A DNA stretch of 64,000 nt, from contig CP001769.1 of NCBI GenBank assembly GCA_000024525.1, forward strand, positions 5,179,001-5,243,000, in the 5' to 3' direction. The translations under genes were made by a program, and so were the position numbers. The notes beneath the pieces are model-generated. The model saw only the letters and a program-made list of their open reading frames with translations, was not told the origin of the DNA and did no database searches. This DNA comes from Spirosoma linguale DSM 74. GTDB taxonomy: Bacteria > Bacteroidota > Bacteroidia > Cytophagales > Spirosomataceae. This document shows, piece after piece, positions 35,701 through 43,685 of the stretch. Numbering within the stretch: the stretch's first letter is position 1; each line of letters opens with the position of its first letter.

Positions 35701-36870
35701 AGTGCGAATGAATCGACTGGTACATTGACCGTCGTTGGGTGTGCTGGAACAATTAAATGGATGACCGATAAGACGACCGACACTCAGACGGCGAGTATCA
35801 CCGTACCCCCTGGCTATTACTCCGTTACCTGTACCGTTTTTGATCAGACCCAGACGTGTAGTAACAGTAGCACGACCGGCGGTTGGGTAAGGCAGAGTAC
35901 CGCGCCATGTAATGCCACCAAACCTTCGGTAATAGCCAATCAGGGAATCATCAATAAAATGGAATCGGTTAAACTGACGGCTAGTTCTTGTTCGGTTGGG
36001 GATTTGGAATGGCAGGATGATTTTGATAATTCTCAACCTGAGCGTACGTTAACGCCTGACCAAAGTACCACATATCGTGTCCGCTGTTGGGTGTCTGACA
36101 TCTGCCAAAGTGAATGGGCAGAGGTGACCGTTACGGTCAAACAGCCCTGTAATCCTCCCTCTGAACCGGTTATTACGGGTCCAGCTGAAGTTGAAAAAGG
36201 GGTATTGTTTTCGCTAACGACCACAGGCTGCGATGATTGTGACATAAATTGGTCTGCGTATGATCGGTGGGTTTGGCCAACGGGGCAACCCATTCCCAAA
36301 CCAGCTCCATATACCATTTATACTTCGATTACGGCGGATAAAACATTTACCGTTAGCTTCTCCAAAGATGGATGTGAGGGACCCGTTGCGACGAAGACAG
36401 TGAAGCTAAAGGTGATTCCTATTTCATATCCTCCACCGAATATCCCAAGCATTTCTGTCTCAAAAACAGTGATCTGCCTAGACAAAAGTGAATCCAGCCA
36501 ATTAACCGTTGACAATTGTAATGGAACGCTCTCATGGAGTACGGGAGAAACAACAGCCTCTATTACTGTCTATGAAGCCAAGAAGTATATAGCCTATTGT
36601 GCCACGATTGGTTATTCTGCCGTTTCGACGGATATACTCATTAAAAATTCAACCCCAAGCATTTCTATTACACGAATAGGTAAATATTTCAATGCCGAAC
36701 AAACCGGCTGTACAACTGAAATTAAATGGTTTAAAGAATGGGGCGGACCGAAAATTCAGCTTCCAAGCGGCAGTTCTGTGGATACATCATACTATGGATT
36801 TGGTCGTTATGAAGCCCGATGTGGTAACAGTTGTGGAGAGGTATATGCTGTTCATTACGTAACACCATAA
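32737..36870 (+). CDS. secreted Ig-like/fibronectin III repeat protein
   Basis: 1377 residues with a signal peptide (MLKSGLFCLLIPFVYAGAIA). An N-terminal domain of about 480 residues that I do not recognise is followed by Cys-pair Ig-like modules resembling the toxin stalk. One fibronectin III domain (about 710-800, TVNWRDNSGNEDGFWIDRS) comes next. Then come at least four modules of the form VEGCSGGAxLWSTG...ISVNxxGxYxVSCTxxNDCG. No T9SS sorting domain and no toxin tip at the C-terminus, and no immunity gene follows. A 96-base AT-rich gap separates it from the cassette relic, so it probably has its own promoter. A surface partner of the toxin or an unrelated adhesin are both possible. Confidence 0.65.
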   Translation: MLKSGLFCLLIPFVYAGAIANTTPLITPISTPNAQAHLIGRALTPGALAPVSADLQPTRSQIDAAANEAQTQGRIIPITPGGMTIPAALQEVASLPVTFRSTIGNWNYDITVLSMSFTPTGSVLSIGCRFYLPGSTPNTALYFGANDIAVSGKSGFSGDLPILESLLSDEKSSELDDPTGKLGGQTKFFEFPLAAFQGKAWMGLGKDSKISFACGEFKKFSLTGFVKVYELVKREDPAGQSLTDGRPLQFAWTSQDVFDWQDIYFPVTASRGFHSANATDIGFHPTDKTKVILDLSQYQSPASLPDCGGGNLGNSWQGIQFDAFAIRLPKLFKLRQPRTLLGPGTNLFLSPTGVIGTVSAQQVFTLEEGYTDEINKFDLSLDQVTANFSCGASANLSLSGRFRLGTCGTGTDKASELYYNVVYTEQDRHYQVLVKENATDRFRNNGLTLSTGSTLSLSIQNESFVFQTALAARPRLSTPAYHNSICLNYPTTLTVSNCESITRNWSTGEIDKNTVTINPQTQTTYTVNCVDKYCISESSNELAITVYSSLPQPTLTATSPAFCTYQNATLSADNCVGKLEWQTPDNTTFRELSANRQTAYFPGQSATATFVYQVRCNLNTCLSPPKDLSLTVYPEPKAPLLWSSATSNTIDRNESVTLSGSCTDNNRLVWENLPEARVQLAASTSYQAICKNPETGCQTQSPSRIDITVLYFPPAAPSPVTFGAVGTNYITVNWRDNSGNEDGFWIDRSTSSEFTNSVRIGDVGTNTTSFLDQNLSEGVTYYYRVISHNRYDNGYSEIAFRSTGITPIKPVCNPPVAPSISATNISINEGKSGTLSVEGCSGGAILWNTGSQEASISVNKAGYYTVSCTVSNDCGSSSSSTGATVTINNKPPCDLPPTPSISVSAITITAGESGILTVEGCSGGAVLWSTGATTTDIIVNQSGNYSVSCTRTNDCGQSSSTTDGKVTVISKPCTQPAAPTIQVADVTISANESTGTLTVVGCAGTIKWMTDKTTDTQTASITVPPGYYSVTCTVFDQTQTCSNSSTTGGWVRQSTAPCNATKPSVIANQGIINKMESVKLTASSCSVGDLEWQDDFDNSQPERTLTPDQSTTYRVRCWVSDICQSEWAEVTVTVKQPCNPPSEPVITGPAEVEKGVLFSLTTTGCDDCDINWSAYDRWVWPTGQPIPKPAPYTIYTSITADKTFTVSFSKDGCEGPVATKTVKLKVIPISYPPPNIPSISVSKTVICLDKSESSQLTVDNCNGTLSWSTGETTASITVYEAKKYIAYCATIGYSAVSTDILIKNSTPSISITRIGKYFNAEQTGCTTEIKWFKEWGGPKIQLPSGSSVDTSYYGFGRYEARCGNSCGEVYAVHYVTP

Positions 36871-36926
36871 CCCATACGGTATTTCTACTTGAGCCGCCAA
36901 CCGTCACAAACAAATCATCAGTATCC

Positions 36927-38177
36927 TTACTGATAGGCAGCTACCTGATCCACAAAGCGCTGAGTGTTGAGCTTAGCCTTTTGGGCAATATTGAGTCCCT
37001 GCCGAGCCTGATTTAATGCGTTCGCGTTTTGACCCATTTTATGGTAGGCAACCGCTAGCTCATAGTAAATATCGGCAACTTGTGGCGCATTCTGTTGTTC
37101 AGCGGGTAGGGTCTTTAAACCAGCGCTGGCCCATACCGGCATCTCGGACAGGTAGGTATCATCCGTTGCTTTCTCATTAAAATAGTGCATCAGATAGGCG
37201 TAGTCAGCCAGACCGATGGAAGAATTCTCGCGTCGGTAGTCATTGAATCGCAGCAAGGCTCCCTGCATGTTTTTTGTTCGCAGATAAGCATCCAGCTCTT
37301 TTAGTAATGTCCGAGAGGCAGCCTCTTGAGTCGGCACCCCTAAGGCCACCATATAGGCCCGCATCTGACTAATTTTTTGAGCCGGGTACTGATCACTTTT
37401 AACGCCATATAACGAACGAAACACAATACTTTCACCCGCTTCCTTGACGTCCTTGACCGGATAGCTCATAGTAAATGCACTTAGGTGCTGAAAAAAATAG
37501 ACCGCAGCCGGGTTATCTACATCATCGATCAGCCGCTGTAGGCAGTAAAACCCAGGGGGACTTTGAATCTGCTCAGGGGAGAGCAATTGGTGGCCGATGG
37601 CATCGCTGATGGTATGCAACAGCGCATTATCTCTCCGGGTTTTAGCGTACTTGCCATACTGGATCAGAAAAGACAAATCCCGTTCACCAGCGGCAAAGCG
37701 GGCTACGTAACCCTCTGTCCGACGGGAGGGCTCCAGAGCAACGCGCCCAATGGAAATAACTTCCTCAATGAACGCCGACCGAGTGGGTTGTTCCGCGGGC
37801 GTACCCACATGGATCAGCTTACCCGCCGGATCGAAAAAAAGGAATAACGGAAATTCAGGATAAGCAATGCTCTGCTCCTTTTGCAGGGCCACCGATTCAA
37901 CCGCATTCGCTTCCACCTGCCAGCTCACGAAGTGAGCGTTCAGATAATCCCCTACTGCTTTTTCGGCTAAAACCGGGGCCAGAGCCTCACAGTGTGGACA
38001 ACCCGTGAGATAGACCTCCACCAAAAGGGGTTTGTTCATGGTTTTGGCCAGAGCCAGGGCTGATTGAAAAGTCCCCGACCGGAACTGCACCCCAGCTCTG
38101 GCTGGATGGCCCTGACTTTGCGCCCGAAACGGCAAAAAGATCGCCAGAATGATAATCAACAAGCGAATGACTAGCAT
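36927..38177 (-). CDS. secreted thioredoxin-fold protein with C-terminal helical repeats
   Basis: 416 residues from the ATG at 38177 (MLVIRLLIIILAIFLPFRAQ, a good signal peptide). The frame is open to an ATG at 38219, but that would overlap the upstream gene by 32 bases and precede the signal peptide. A thioredoxin fold follows: KPLLVEVYLTGCPHCEALAP has the CPHC redox motif, and YPEFPLFLFFDPAGKLIHVG holds the cis-Pro region. The remaining 260 residues look like TPR-type helices (EQQNAPQVADIYYELAVAYH). Family members act as periplasmic disulfide reductases or oxidases; direction of activity unknown. Co-oriented with and directly downstream of the IPT/TIG-like gene, presumably one transcript. 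Confidence 0.7.
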   Translation of the reverse strand: MLVIRLLIIILAIFLPFRAQSQGHPARAGVQFRSGTFQSALALAKTMNKPLLVEVYLTGCPHCEALAPVLAEKAVGDYLNAHFVSWQVEANAVESVALQKEQSIAYPEFPLFLFFDPAGKLIHVGTPAEQPTRSAFIEEVISIGRVALEPSRRTEGYVARFAAGERDLSFLIQYGKYAKTRRDNALLHTISDAIGHQLLSPEQIQSPPGFYCLQRLIDDVDNPAAVYFFQHLSAFTMSYPVKDVKEAGESIVFRSLYGVKSDQYPAQKISQMRAYMVALGVPTQEAASRTLLKELDAYLRTKNMQGALLRFNDYRRENSSIGLADYAYLMHYFNEKATDDTYLSEMPVWASAGLKTLPAEQQNAPQVADIYYELAVAYHKMGQNANALNQARQGLNIAQKAKLNTQRFVDQVAAYQ

Positions 38178-38187
38178 AAAACAGGGT

Positions 38188-39405
38188 CTAAAGAATCGTG
38201 ATGGACTGATCCGTATCAAAACTGTAGAGTAGCTGACCAGTCGTATCCAGGAGTCGAACGCCCAGACTATACGTTCCCTTAGTGGCCGTGGTCGGCAGAG
38301 TCAGGATCAGGCGTTGCGAACTGGCCTCATAAATTCCATTCACCGTATAGCTACGGACTCCCCCTGTTAGTTGAAGTTGATAAAAACGGGTGGGTAATGC
38401 CTCAAATTGAGTGGCTATCAACCGTACGCTTTCACCCGGTTTATACGTAGGTTTAGCGGCCTCGATACCGGTGAGAAAGGGTTTGGCTCGCTCATACACC
38501 TGAAGTGCCAGGGTGGTATCCCGGCTGATTTTATTAGTTGATCGATTGAGCAGCTGCACCCGGTAACGCCCGGCGGGCAAGTCCGCACCAAGTCGCACAG
38601 AAAAGCCATTAACGATTGGCTTCACGGCTTCCAGGAGCTGTTGCTGCCCCCCCTTACTGACCAGAACGGCATACCGATAAGCCTCCGGTTTAACATATAG
38701 TCCGGCCACCTGGAGCGTATCCCCGGCTCGCAAATTGTGCTGCGTAAGCTGAGTAAACTGCGGAGCAGGGTATTGCACCTCCACCCATTCACTGGTTGAA
38801 CTGGGCAGATTTCGTACGGTTAAGCTCAGTCGGTAGCGGCCCGGGGTTAAGGAAATTGGCAGGTCGATCTGCACCTGAGTGGAGTCGAGTAACGACGAAA
38901 CCAGTGCTGTTGTCAGGTTATCCGGCCCGGTGGCTATCACCCGGACATCGGGGCCAAAGGAGCCAAACGAATGGCCCATTAGGCGAAGTGTCTGTCCAGC
39001 TTCCAGCGAATCGGCCGATCGGCCGGTCAGTTGGGGCACAGGCTGGCCCTCAGGCTGAACGCGTATCTGATAAACCCGTTTCTGTCCATTCGAATCGGTA
39101 ATGGTATACAAGACGATTTTGGTAAAATCCTGAATCTCCCCTGAACGGGGCACCACCGAAGCACCAGGAGTCAAGGTAATGGTTGGTTTGAGTATTTTCA
39201 GGTTGGTCAGGTAGGGAACGGTCAGCGTCCAGGTATTGGTCGTCTCATCTGGGGTAGTGGTCAATACGTTCGCATTCTCGAAGGAAATCGCTAGCAGTGT
39301 GTTTGTGGCTGGTACCAGCTCCCGATTATGACACTGCCAAATGAATAAACCAGCCAGGCAAACACCCATTGCGGGCCTTAGGCTGTTAGGGCTACGGAAG
39401 GTCAT
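38188..39405 (-). CDS. surface lipoprotein-like protein with IPT/TIG-type domains
   Basis: 405 residues. The N-terminus (MGVCLAGLFIWQCHNRELVP after a short charged start) has a hydrophobic stretch ending in Cys, an imperfect lipobox. Residues of about 40-125 resemble the DUF5018-type beta domain found at the start of Bacteroidota surface lipoproteins. They are followed by tandem IPT/TIG-like modules (SLEAGQTLRLMGHSFG, NLRAGDTLQVAGLYVK, TYKPGESVRLIATQFE). Likely exposed on the outer membrane. It is followed 10 bases later by the thioredoxin-fold gene. Confidence 0.6.
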   Translation of the reverse strand: MTFRSPNSLRPAMGVCLAGLFIWQCHNRELVPATNTLLAISFENANVLTTTPDETTNTWTLTVPYLTNLKILKPTITLTPGASVVPRSGEIQDFTKIVLYTITDSNGQKRVYQIRVQPEGQPVPQLTGRSADSLEAGQTLRLMGHSFGSFGPDVRVIATGPDNLTTALVSSLLDSTQVQIDLPISLTPGRYRLSLTVRNLPSSTSEWVEVQYPAPQFTQLTQHNLRAGDTLQVAGLYVKPEAYRYAVLVSKGGQQQLLEAVKPIVNGFSVRLGADLPAGRYRVQLLNRSTNKISRDTTLALQVYERAKPFLTGIEAAKPTYKPGESVRLIATQFEALPTRFYQLQLTGGVRSYTVNGIYEASSQRLILTLPTTATKGTYSLGVRLLDTTGQLLYSFDTDQSITIL

Positions 39406-40093
39406 TGGTATTTATTTATGATTGACCCCACAAAAATACACCTAATCATCAATATCGGTTACAATATTTTAGACCATACTTCTGATCACTATAAATTGAC
39501 TGAGCTTCAACTTGATTCTAAAAATGCCTCACTAAATCCTATGGTTAGGCTGTATGCGGCTAACGGCTTATGTTGTTAGTCAATTGAAAATGAAATGTTT
39601 TGAAATGAGGGTTCGAAGTCATTCGTTCAGTAAAATGGTTTTATATATAATTTTATAGACATTCCAACTTTAGTAAAGAGATACTCCCTCTATTCTTTCC
39701 AACTTGAAATAGTTCAGACAAACGTCTCACTCCAATTGGGAATAAGCCGCTCTAGTCCATTTTTATTTTGAAATCGACTCTTGTAAAACATATTATTATT
39801 GCTTGTATTAGTTGTGCCGCATGATACAATCAATTATGCACCCAACCTATGCATAACACGCCATAAAAGCTTTATTGTGAGATGGTTATCACGAGGAGAT
39901 TGAGCTTTCAAGGAGGCTTAGCCAATACACAGTAAATACTGTACGAATCCTTTCGAAAACCTCCTGAAGCTATTCAGGAGGTTTTTTCGCTTATCATCTA
40001 TTCATACTCATATAGCTTTTCAGCCTCTGTAGCTGCCCAGCCACACCCGATCAGATAGGCCAAATTGCTCATGACCGCCACGGCGTAGGAGAC
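39406..40093. other. 688-base intergenic region
   Basis: AT-rich and without a credible protein gene. It holds a 7-base inverted repeat TTATGCA/TGCATAA (39834-39856), a palindrome ACAGTAAATACTGT (39930-39943) and a strong terminator hairpin (39958-39987). A small plus-strand RNA ending at the terminator is possible; no tRNA fold was found. Confidence 0.5.
39956..39987 (-). terminator. intrinsic terminator, usable on both strands
   Basis: Perfect 11-bp stem AACCTCCTGAA / TTCAGGAGGTT with a GCTA loop, flanked by six T on the plus strand and four on the minus strand. It lies 107 bases after the LysR gene stop (minus) and could also end a plus-strand transcript. Confidence 0.75.
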
Positions 40094-41017
40094 TTAAAAC
40101 TGCCCATACCAGTCAAAATACTGCTGAACAATCATCTCTTTATTCGCCCGCAGATAGCTCAGATACGCCTGGGCCACGGGCGACAATTGTTTGTCTTTGT
40201 GCCAGATCAGCATCCATGATGTTTGCAGCGGTAAGCCTCCAATAGGAATAATCTGTAACGCATTGGTCAAGAGTTCATTCTTGAGGCCAATTAAGGGCAT
40301 AATGGAATAGCCAAGACCAGCCAGCAACGCCTGCTTAACCGCTTCATTCGAGGTCAATTCCAGTCGTTTGCGTACTACCAGCTGATGGTCCGCAATAAAC
40401 GTTTCCATCATCGACCGGGTACCCGACCCAGCTTCCCGATAAATAAGCGGGAGCTTCTCCAGTAGCCGGGGATCATTGTCCAACGGGACCGGTTCGTCCG
40501 GTCGACGCCCCACTACATACAGTTTGTTGGGCATGAGTTCCAGGTAATTCACGTTCAGCTGCTGCGGCAAAATAGACACCAGCGCAAAGTCAACCTCATT
40601 TTTAGCCAGACTGTCAATTACCTTTTGCCGGTTCGTGACGTCCATAGCCAGCTCAACGCCTTCGTGCTGACGCATGAAGCCCGCCAGAAAGTAAGGCATC
40701 ACATACTTACCTGTCGATACCACCGACATAGTCAGTTTGCCATACAGTAGCCCTTTGTGAGCGAGTATTCGATTATTAATGGCGTATGTTTCATTCAGAA
40801 TCTTTTCGGCAGCCCGGGCAATTTCCCAGCCGAAATCGGTGAGGTAAATCCGGCGGCTGATAACCTCCGTCAGGGGTATATCGAATTGATCCTGAAAATT
40901 TTTCAACTGAATTGAAACGGCAGGCTGGGTCAGATGCAATTCTTCTGCGGCCCGGGTGATGCTTAAGGTTTGCGAAATTTTGAAAAAGACGTGCAGTTGG
41001 TGTAAAGTGTAGTTCAT
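40094..41017 (-). CDS. LysR-family transcriptional regulator
   Basis: 307 residues, standard length. An N-terminal winged helix-turn-helix (LHQLHVFFKISQTLSITRAA, then ELHLTQPAVSIQLKNFQDQF) is followed by a linker helix and a periplasmic-binding-type effector domain (GKLTMSVVSTGKYVMPYFL, GLGYSIMPLIGLKNEL). It is divergent from icd with 93 bases between, the classical LysR layout, so it may regulate icd and itself through the palindrome at 41046-41063. Effector unknown; CysB/CbbR-like members sense metabolites. Confidence 0.9.
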   Translation of the reverse strand: MNYTLHQLHVFFKISQTLSITRAAEELHLTQPAVSIQLKNFQDQFDIPLTEVISRRIYLTDFGWEIARAAEKILNETYAINNRILAHKGLLYGKLTMSVVSTGKYVMPYFLAGFMRQHEGVELAMDVTNRQKVIDSLAKNEVDFALVSILPQQLNVNYLELMPNKLYVVGRRPDEPVPLDNDPRLLEKLPLIYREAGSGTRSMMETFIADHQLVVRKRLELTSNEAVKQALLAGLGYSIMPLIGLKNELLTNALQIIPIGGLPLQTSWMLIWHKDKQLSPVAQAYLSYLRANKEMIVQQYFDWYGQF

Positions 41018-41045
41018 AAATAATCTTTATGATTATCATCAAATA

Positions 41046-41063
41046 TATAAATTATTATTTATA
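41046..41063. promoter_or_regulatory. candidate LysR operator between the divergent genes
   Basis: Perfect inverted repeat TATAAAT-TATT-ATTTATA in the 93-base gap; it contains the T-N11-A core typical of LysR sites. AT-richness makes chance palindromes easier, so confidence is limited. Confidence 0.4.
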
Positions 41064-41110
41064 ATAAACTACCATGACCTTTGTTACACATTCTTACACA
41101 ACCAACGTAA

Positions 41111-42481
41111 ATGACACGTATTACCGTAGCAAAGGGGGATGGAATCGGCCCTGAGATCATGAATGCCACGCTCGCCATATTACAGGCGGCTGGTGCCCAA
41201 CTGGAAGTAGATGAAATACAGGTGGGCGAACAGGTTTATCTGGCCGGGAATATGTCCGGTATCTCTTCTGATTCCTGGGACATTATTCGGCGCAACAAAG
41301 TGTTTCTGAAAGCACCGATCACTACACCACAGGGAGGTGGCTACAAAAGCCTTAACGTAACAATCCGAAAAATGCTGGGCCTTTATGCCAATGTTCGGCC
41401 CTGCATAAGCCTGCACCCGTTCGTTAAAACCAAGCATCCGAACATGGATCTGGTGATCGTCCGCGAAAACGAAGAAGACTTATATGCCGGCATTGAGCAT
41501 CAGCAAACCGACGAAGTTATGCAATGCCTGAAGCTGATCAGTCGGCCGGGTTGCGAAAAAATCGTTCACTACGCCTTTGCCTACGCCCGCCAGTACGGTC
41601 GTAAAAAAATTACCTGCTTCACCAAAGACAACATCATGAAGCAGACCGACGGCCTGTTTCACCGCGTCTTCGATGAAATAGCCCCGACCTATTCTGACAT
41701 AGAACCTGAACACTGGATTGTCGACATTGGGGCCGCCAAACTGGCCGATACCCCCGAAGCCTTCGATGTGATCGTGATGCCGAACCTATACGGCGATATA
41801 CTGTCGGATGTGGCGGCTCAGATTGCCGGTTCAGTTGGGCTGGCGGGTTCAGCCAACATTGGCGAGGAGTGCGCCATGTTCGAAGCCATTCACGGATCGG
41901 CTCCCCGACGTGCCGGTCAAAATCTGGCGAACCCTTCAGGGCTGTTGCAGGGCGCGATTATGATGCTCAACCACATTGGTCAGGCCGAGGTGGCCGAGCG
42001 CGTACAGAATGCCTGGCTCAAAACCATTGAAGACGGGGTACACACCTACGACATCTATAAAGAGGGCATCAGTCAGCAAAAAGTAGGCACCAGTGAATTT
42101 GCTCAGGCAGTTATCGCCCGTCTTGGCCAGCAACCTACAACTCTGAAAGCCGTATCCTATGCCAACTCAAAGGCACTCGAATTACCAATCTATCAGCGCA
42201 AACCAGCGGCCTCCAAAGACCTGCTCGGTGTCGATGTGTTTGTTCACTGGACGGGTACTGACCCCAATGAACTGGCTAACCTGGTCGGTCAGCTCGCCAC
42301 GCCCGAAGTACCGCTGAGCATGATTACGAACCGTGGCATAAAGGTGTGGCCCAATGGGTTTAAGGAAACATTTTGTACCGATCACTGGCGGTGCCGTTTC
42401 CTACCCGAAAACGGAGAGCCCATCGACAAAAAGACCATTGTCAGGATTTTGTCGAAAGCCACCGAGCTTATTGATTCGTGA
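41111..42481 (+). CDS. icd: NADP-type isocitrate dehydrogenase, 3' end truncated by IS630
   Basis: 456 residues. The fold is the isopropylmalate/isocitrate dehydrogenase type: ITVAKGDGIGPEIM at the start, ITTPQGGGYKSLNVTIRKML with the substrate-binding Ser/Asn/Arg cluster, VRENEEDLYAGIEH, metal-binding MPNLYGDILSDVAAQIAGSV, and EAIHGSAPRRAGQNLANPSG. The C-terminal extension places it with the Thermus-type enzyme of Bacteroidota. It converts isocitrate to 2-oxoglutarate in the TCA cycle. The last three codons and the TGA stop come from the terminal repeat of an IS630 element at 42471; the intact gene would have had 478 codons ending GKKAFSMGQGQ (43538-43614). Whether the shortened enzyme works is unknown, but the core catalytic residues are upstream of the break. 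Confidence 0.9.
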   Translation: MTRITVAKGDGIGPEIMNATLAILQAAGAQLEVDEIQVGEQVYLAGNMSGISSDSWDIIRRNKVFLKAPITTPQGGGYKSLNVTIRKMLGLYANVRPCISLHPFVKTKHPNMDLVIVRENEEDLYAGIEHQQTDEVMQCLKLISRPGCEKIVHYAFAYARQYGRKKITCFTKDNIMKQTDGLFHRVFDEIAPTYSDIEPEHWIVDIGAAKLADTPEAFDVIVMPNLYGDILSDVAAQIAGSVGLAGSANIGEECAMFEAIHGSAPRRAGQNLANPSGLLQGAIMMLNHIGQAEVAERVQNAWLKTIEDGVHTYDIYKEGISQQKVGTSEFAQAVIARLGQQPTTLKAVSYANSKALELPIYQRKPAASKDLLGVDVFVHWTGTDPNELANLVGQLATPEVPLSMITNRGIKVWPNGFKETFCTDHWRCRFLPENGEPIDKKTIVRILSKATELIDS

Positions 42482-42482
42482 A

Positions 42483-43022
42483 TTAGTCTGTAATAAACGC
42501 TATTTCCTTTTTATTGAAGAAGGCTTTTACTGATTTAGGGTCCTTCTCTAGTCGCTTGGTTTGCTCAAGAACAGCTACAGTCAGTTCGTCCAAGCTTGTG
42601 AACGCTTTGTTTTTTAAGTTTCTTTTCAATTGACTCCATAGCAGTTCAACTGGATTTAGCTCCGGACTATAAGCGGGTAAGCGTTCCAGATGCATTCGGC
42701 CAAGGCGTTCACGAAGTAACTCTTTAACGACGTTGCTACGATGGATTGCTGCGCCATCCCAAATAATCAGCAGGTTCCGTTTGCGATAACGCCCACAGAG
42801 TAGTTTTAAAAACCATACTATATCTTCACTAGTGAATGCCTGGTTTTGACCTGCCACATAAATTTGACCGTTCGCAGCAATGGCCGCAATTAAGCTCAAA
42901 TGAGTCCGCCCCGCTTGCTCCATTAAGACCGGTGTCTGTCCGCAAGGTGCCCAAGTGTGGGCCACAAAAGGCAATAGATAACACGCTGATTCATCAATAT
43001 ATAAGATAACGCGCCCCTCGGC
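42483..43022 (-). CDS. IS630 transposase, DDE part (second frame)
   Basis: The frame is open from about 43022 (AEGRVILYIDESACYLLPF) to 42483; the first start-like codon is a TTG at 42974. It contains the DDE triad: the Asp of ILYIDES, the Asp of LLIIWDGAAIHRS and the Glu of YSPELNPVELLWSQLK. It is reached from the first frame through a shift at a run of seven A (minus strand, 43029-43035): one base fewer joins the frames. That could be programmed slippage, usual in IS630 elements, or a mutation. Confidence 0.8.
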   Translation of the reverse strand, partial: AEGRVILYIDESACYLLPFVAHTWAPCGQTPVLMEQAGRTHLSLIAAIAANGQIYVAGQNQAFTSEDIVWFLKLLCGRYRKRNLLIIWDGAAIHRSNVVKELLRERLGRMHLERLPAYSPELNPVELLWSQLKRNLKNKAFTSLDELTVAVLEQTKRLEKDPKSVKAFFNKKEIAFITD

Positions 43023-43023
43023 T

Positions 43024-43500
43024 TTAGCTTTTTTTAAGTTCGGGTAAGCGTTCGCTGCGCCACTGAGTAACTGCCTGAGCGTCCTGTTGACTGGCTTTAC
43101 GTTGCGGCAACTGTCGGCTCCAGCCTACTTTCTTGAGGATACGGCCTACCTGAGAAGGGTCATAGCTGACACCAAAGAGCTTCTTAATGACTTCATTAAC
43201 TCGGGGACGGGTCCAGATGGCTCCACTAAATCCATGATGTTCCGCCCCTTTGTTGAGTTCAATCACGAGTAGATCCAGTTGCTGAGCCGACAAACGGGGT
43301 GGTGCTCCGGTTCGCTTCCCTTCTTGCAAGGCGGTCAAACCTTGCTGGTTGTACTTCTTAAGTGTCCGACTCACCCAAGGCTGAGTTAGGCCAAACACCT
43401 GAGCAATAGCTGCTTGTTTCCATCCTACCTGACTGAGTTCAATACAGCGTCGGCGAAGGGCTTCGTAATCAGATTGTTTGTAGTTTGCCATCAAAAGCAA
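43024..43500 (-). CDS. IS630 transposase, helix-turn-helix part (first frame)
   Basis: 158 residues (a start at the second Met, MANYKQSDYEALRRR, is equally good). Two helix-turn-helix units: GWKQAAIAQVFGLTQPWVSR and a winged-helix part with GFSGAIWTRPRVNEVIKKLF. It ends WRSERLPELKKS at a stop directly after the A7 run; the catalytic part continues in another frame. Binds the element ends. Confidence 0.8.
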   Translation of the reverse strand: MLLMANYKQSDYEALRRRCIELSQVGWKQAAIAQVFGLTQPWVSRTLKKYNQQGLTALQEGKRTGAPPRLSAQQLDLLVIELNKGAEHHGFSGAIWTRPRVNEVIKKLFGVSYDPSQVGRILKKVGWSRQLPQRKASQQDAQAVTQWRSERLPELKKS

Positions 43501-43537
43501 AAGGCAATCACATTACAAACTTACTCACGGATCAATA

Positions 43538-43614
43538 ACATCGATACGATCAAAACCGAAAACCTCTATGCCTTTGGGGGAAAGAAAGCTTTCTCGATGG
43601 GGCAGGGTCAATAA
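43538..43614 (+). pseudogene. icd: severed 3' end of icd
   Basis: Continuing icd after removal of the IS630 element gives N-IDTIKTENLYAFGGKKAFSM-GQGQ and TAA 43612-43614, a plausible native C-terminus. It has no start of its own and is not expressed as part of the enzyme any more. Confidence 0.8.
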
Positions 43615-43625
43615 TATCAGTCCAG

Positions 43626-43650
43626 GAGCCGGGCATTGTTCCGGCTCTTT
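43626..43650 (+). terminator. intrinsic terminator of icd
   Basis: Stem GAGCCGG / CCGGCTC with an 8-base loop and a short T tract, 12 bases after the original icd stop. The IS630 element now separates it from the working part of icd. Confidence 0.65.
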
Positions 43651-43685
43651 CCTCACATTTTCACCACCATTCACCTATTACTTCC

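Larger units (their letters stand above)
42471..43535 (-). mobile_element. IS630-family insertion sequence (1065 bp)
   Basis: Terminal repeats TTGATTCGTGAATTAGTCTG at 42471 and, inverted from 43535, TTGATCCGTGAGTAAGTTTG; similarity runs for 24 bases with four mismatches. TA lies on both sides (42469-42470 and 43536-43537), the duplication expected for this family. Deleting the element and one TA rejoins the icd frame as GAG CTT AAC ATC GAT. Two transposase frames on the minus strand. Confidence 0.9.

Noticed and set aside
36871..36926. Terminator between the convergent genes at 36870 and 36927
   Set aside because: No stem with an adjacent T tract could be drawn in the 56 bases.
38178..38219. 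Upstream start of the thioredoxin-fold gene at 38219
   Set aside because: It would overlap the preceding gene and put 14 charged residues before the signal peptide; ATG 38177 is better.
43414..43614. 66-codon plus-strand frame over the IS630 end
   Set aside because: Its first half is the antisense of the transposase and terminal repeat; only the last 25 codons are meaningful, as the lost icd end.
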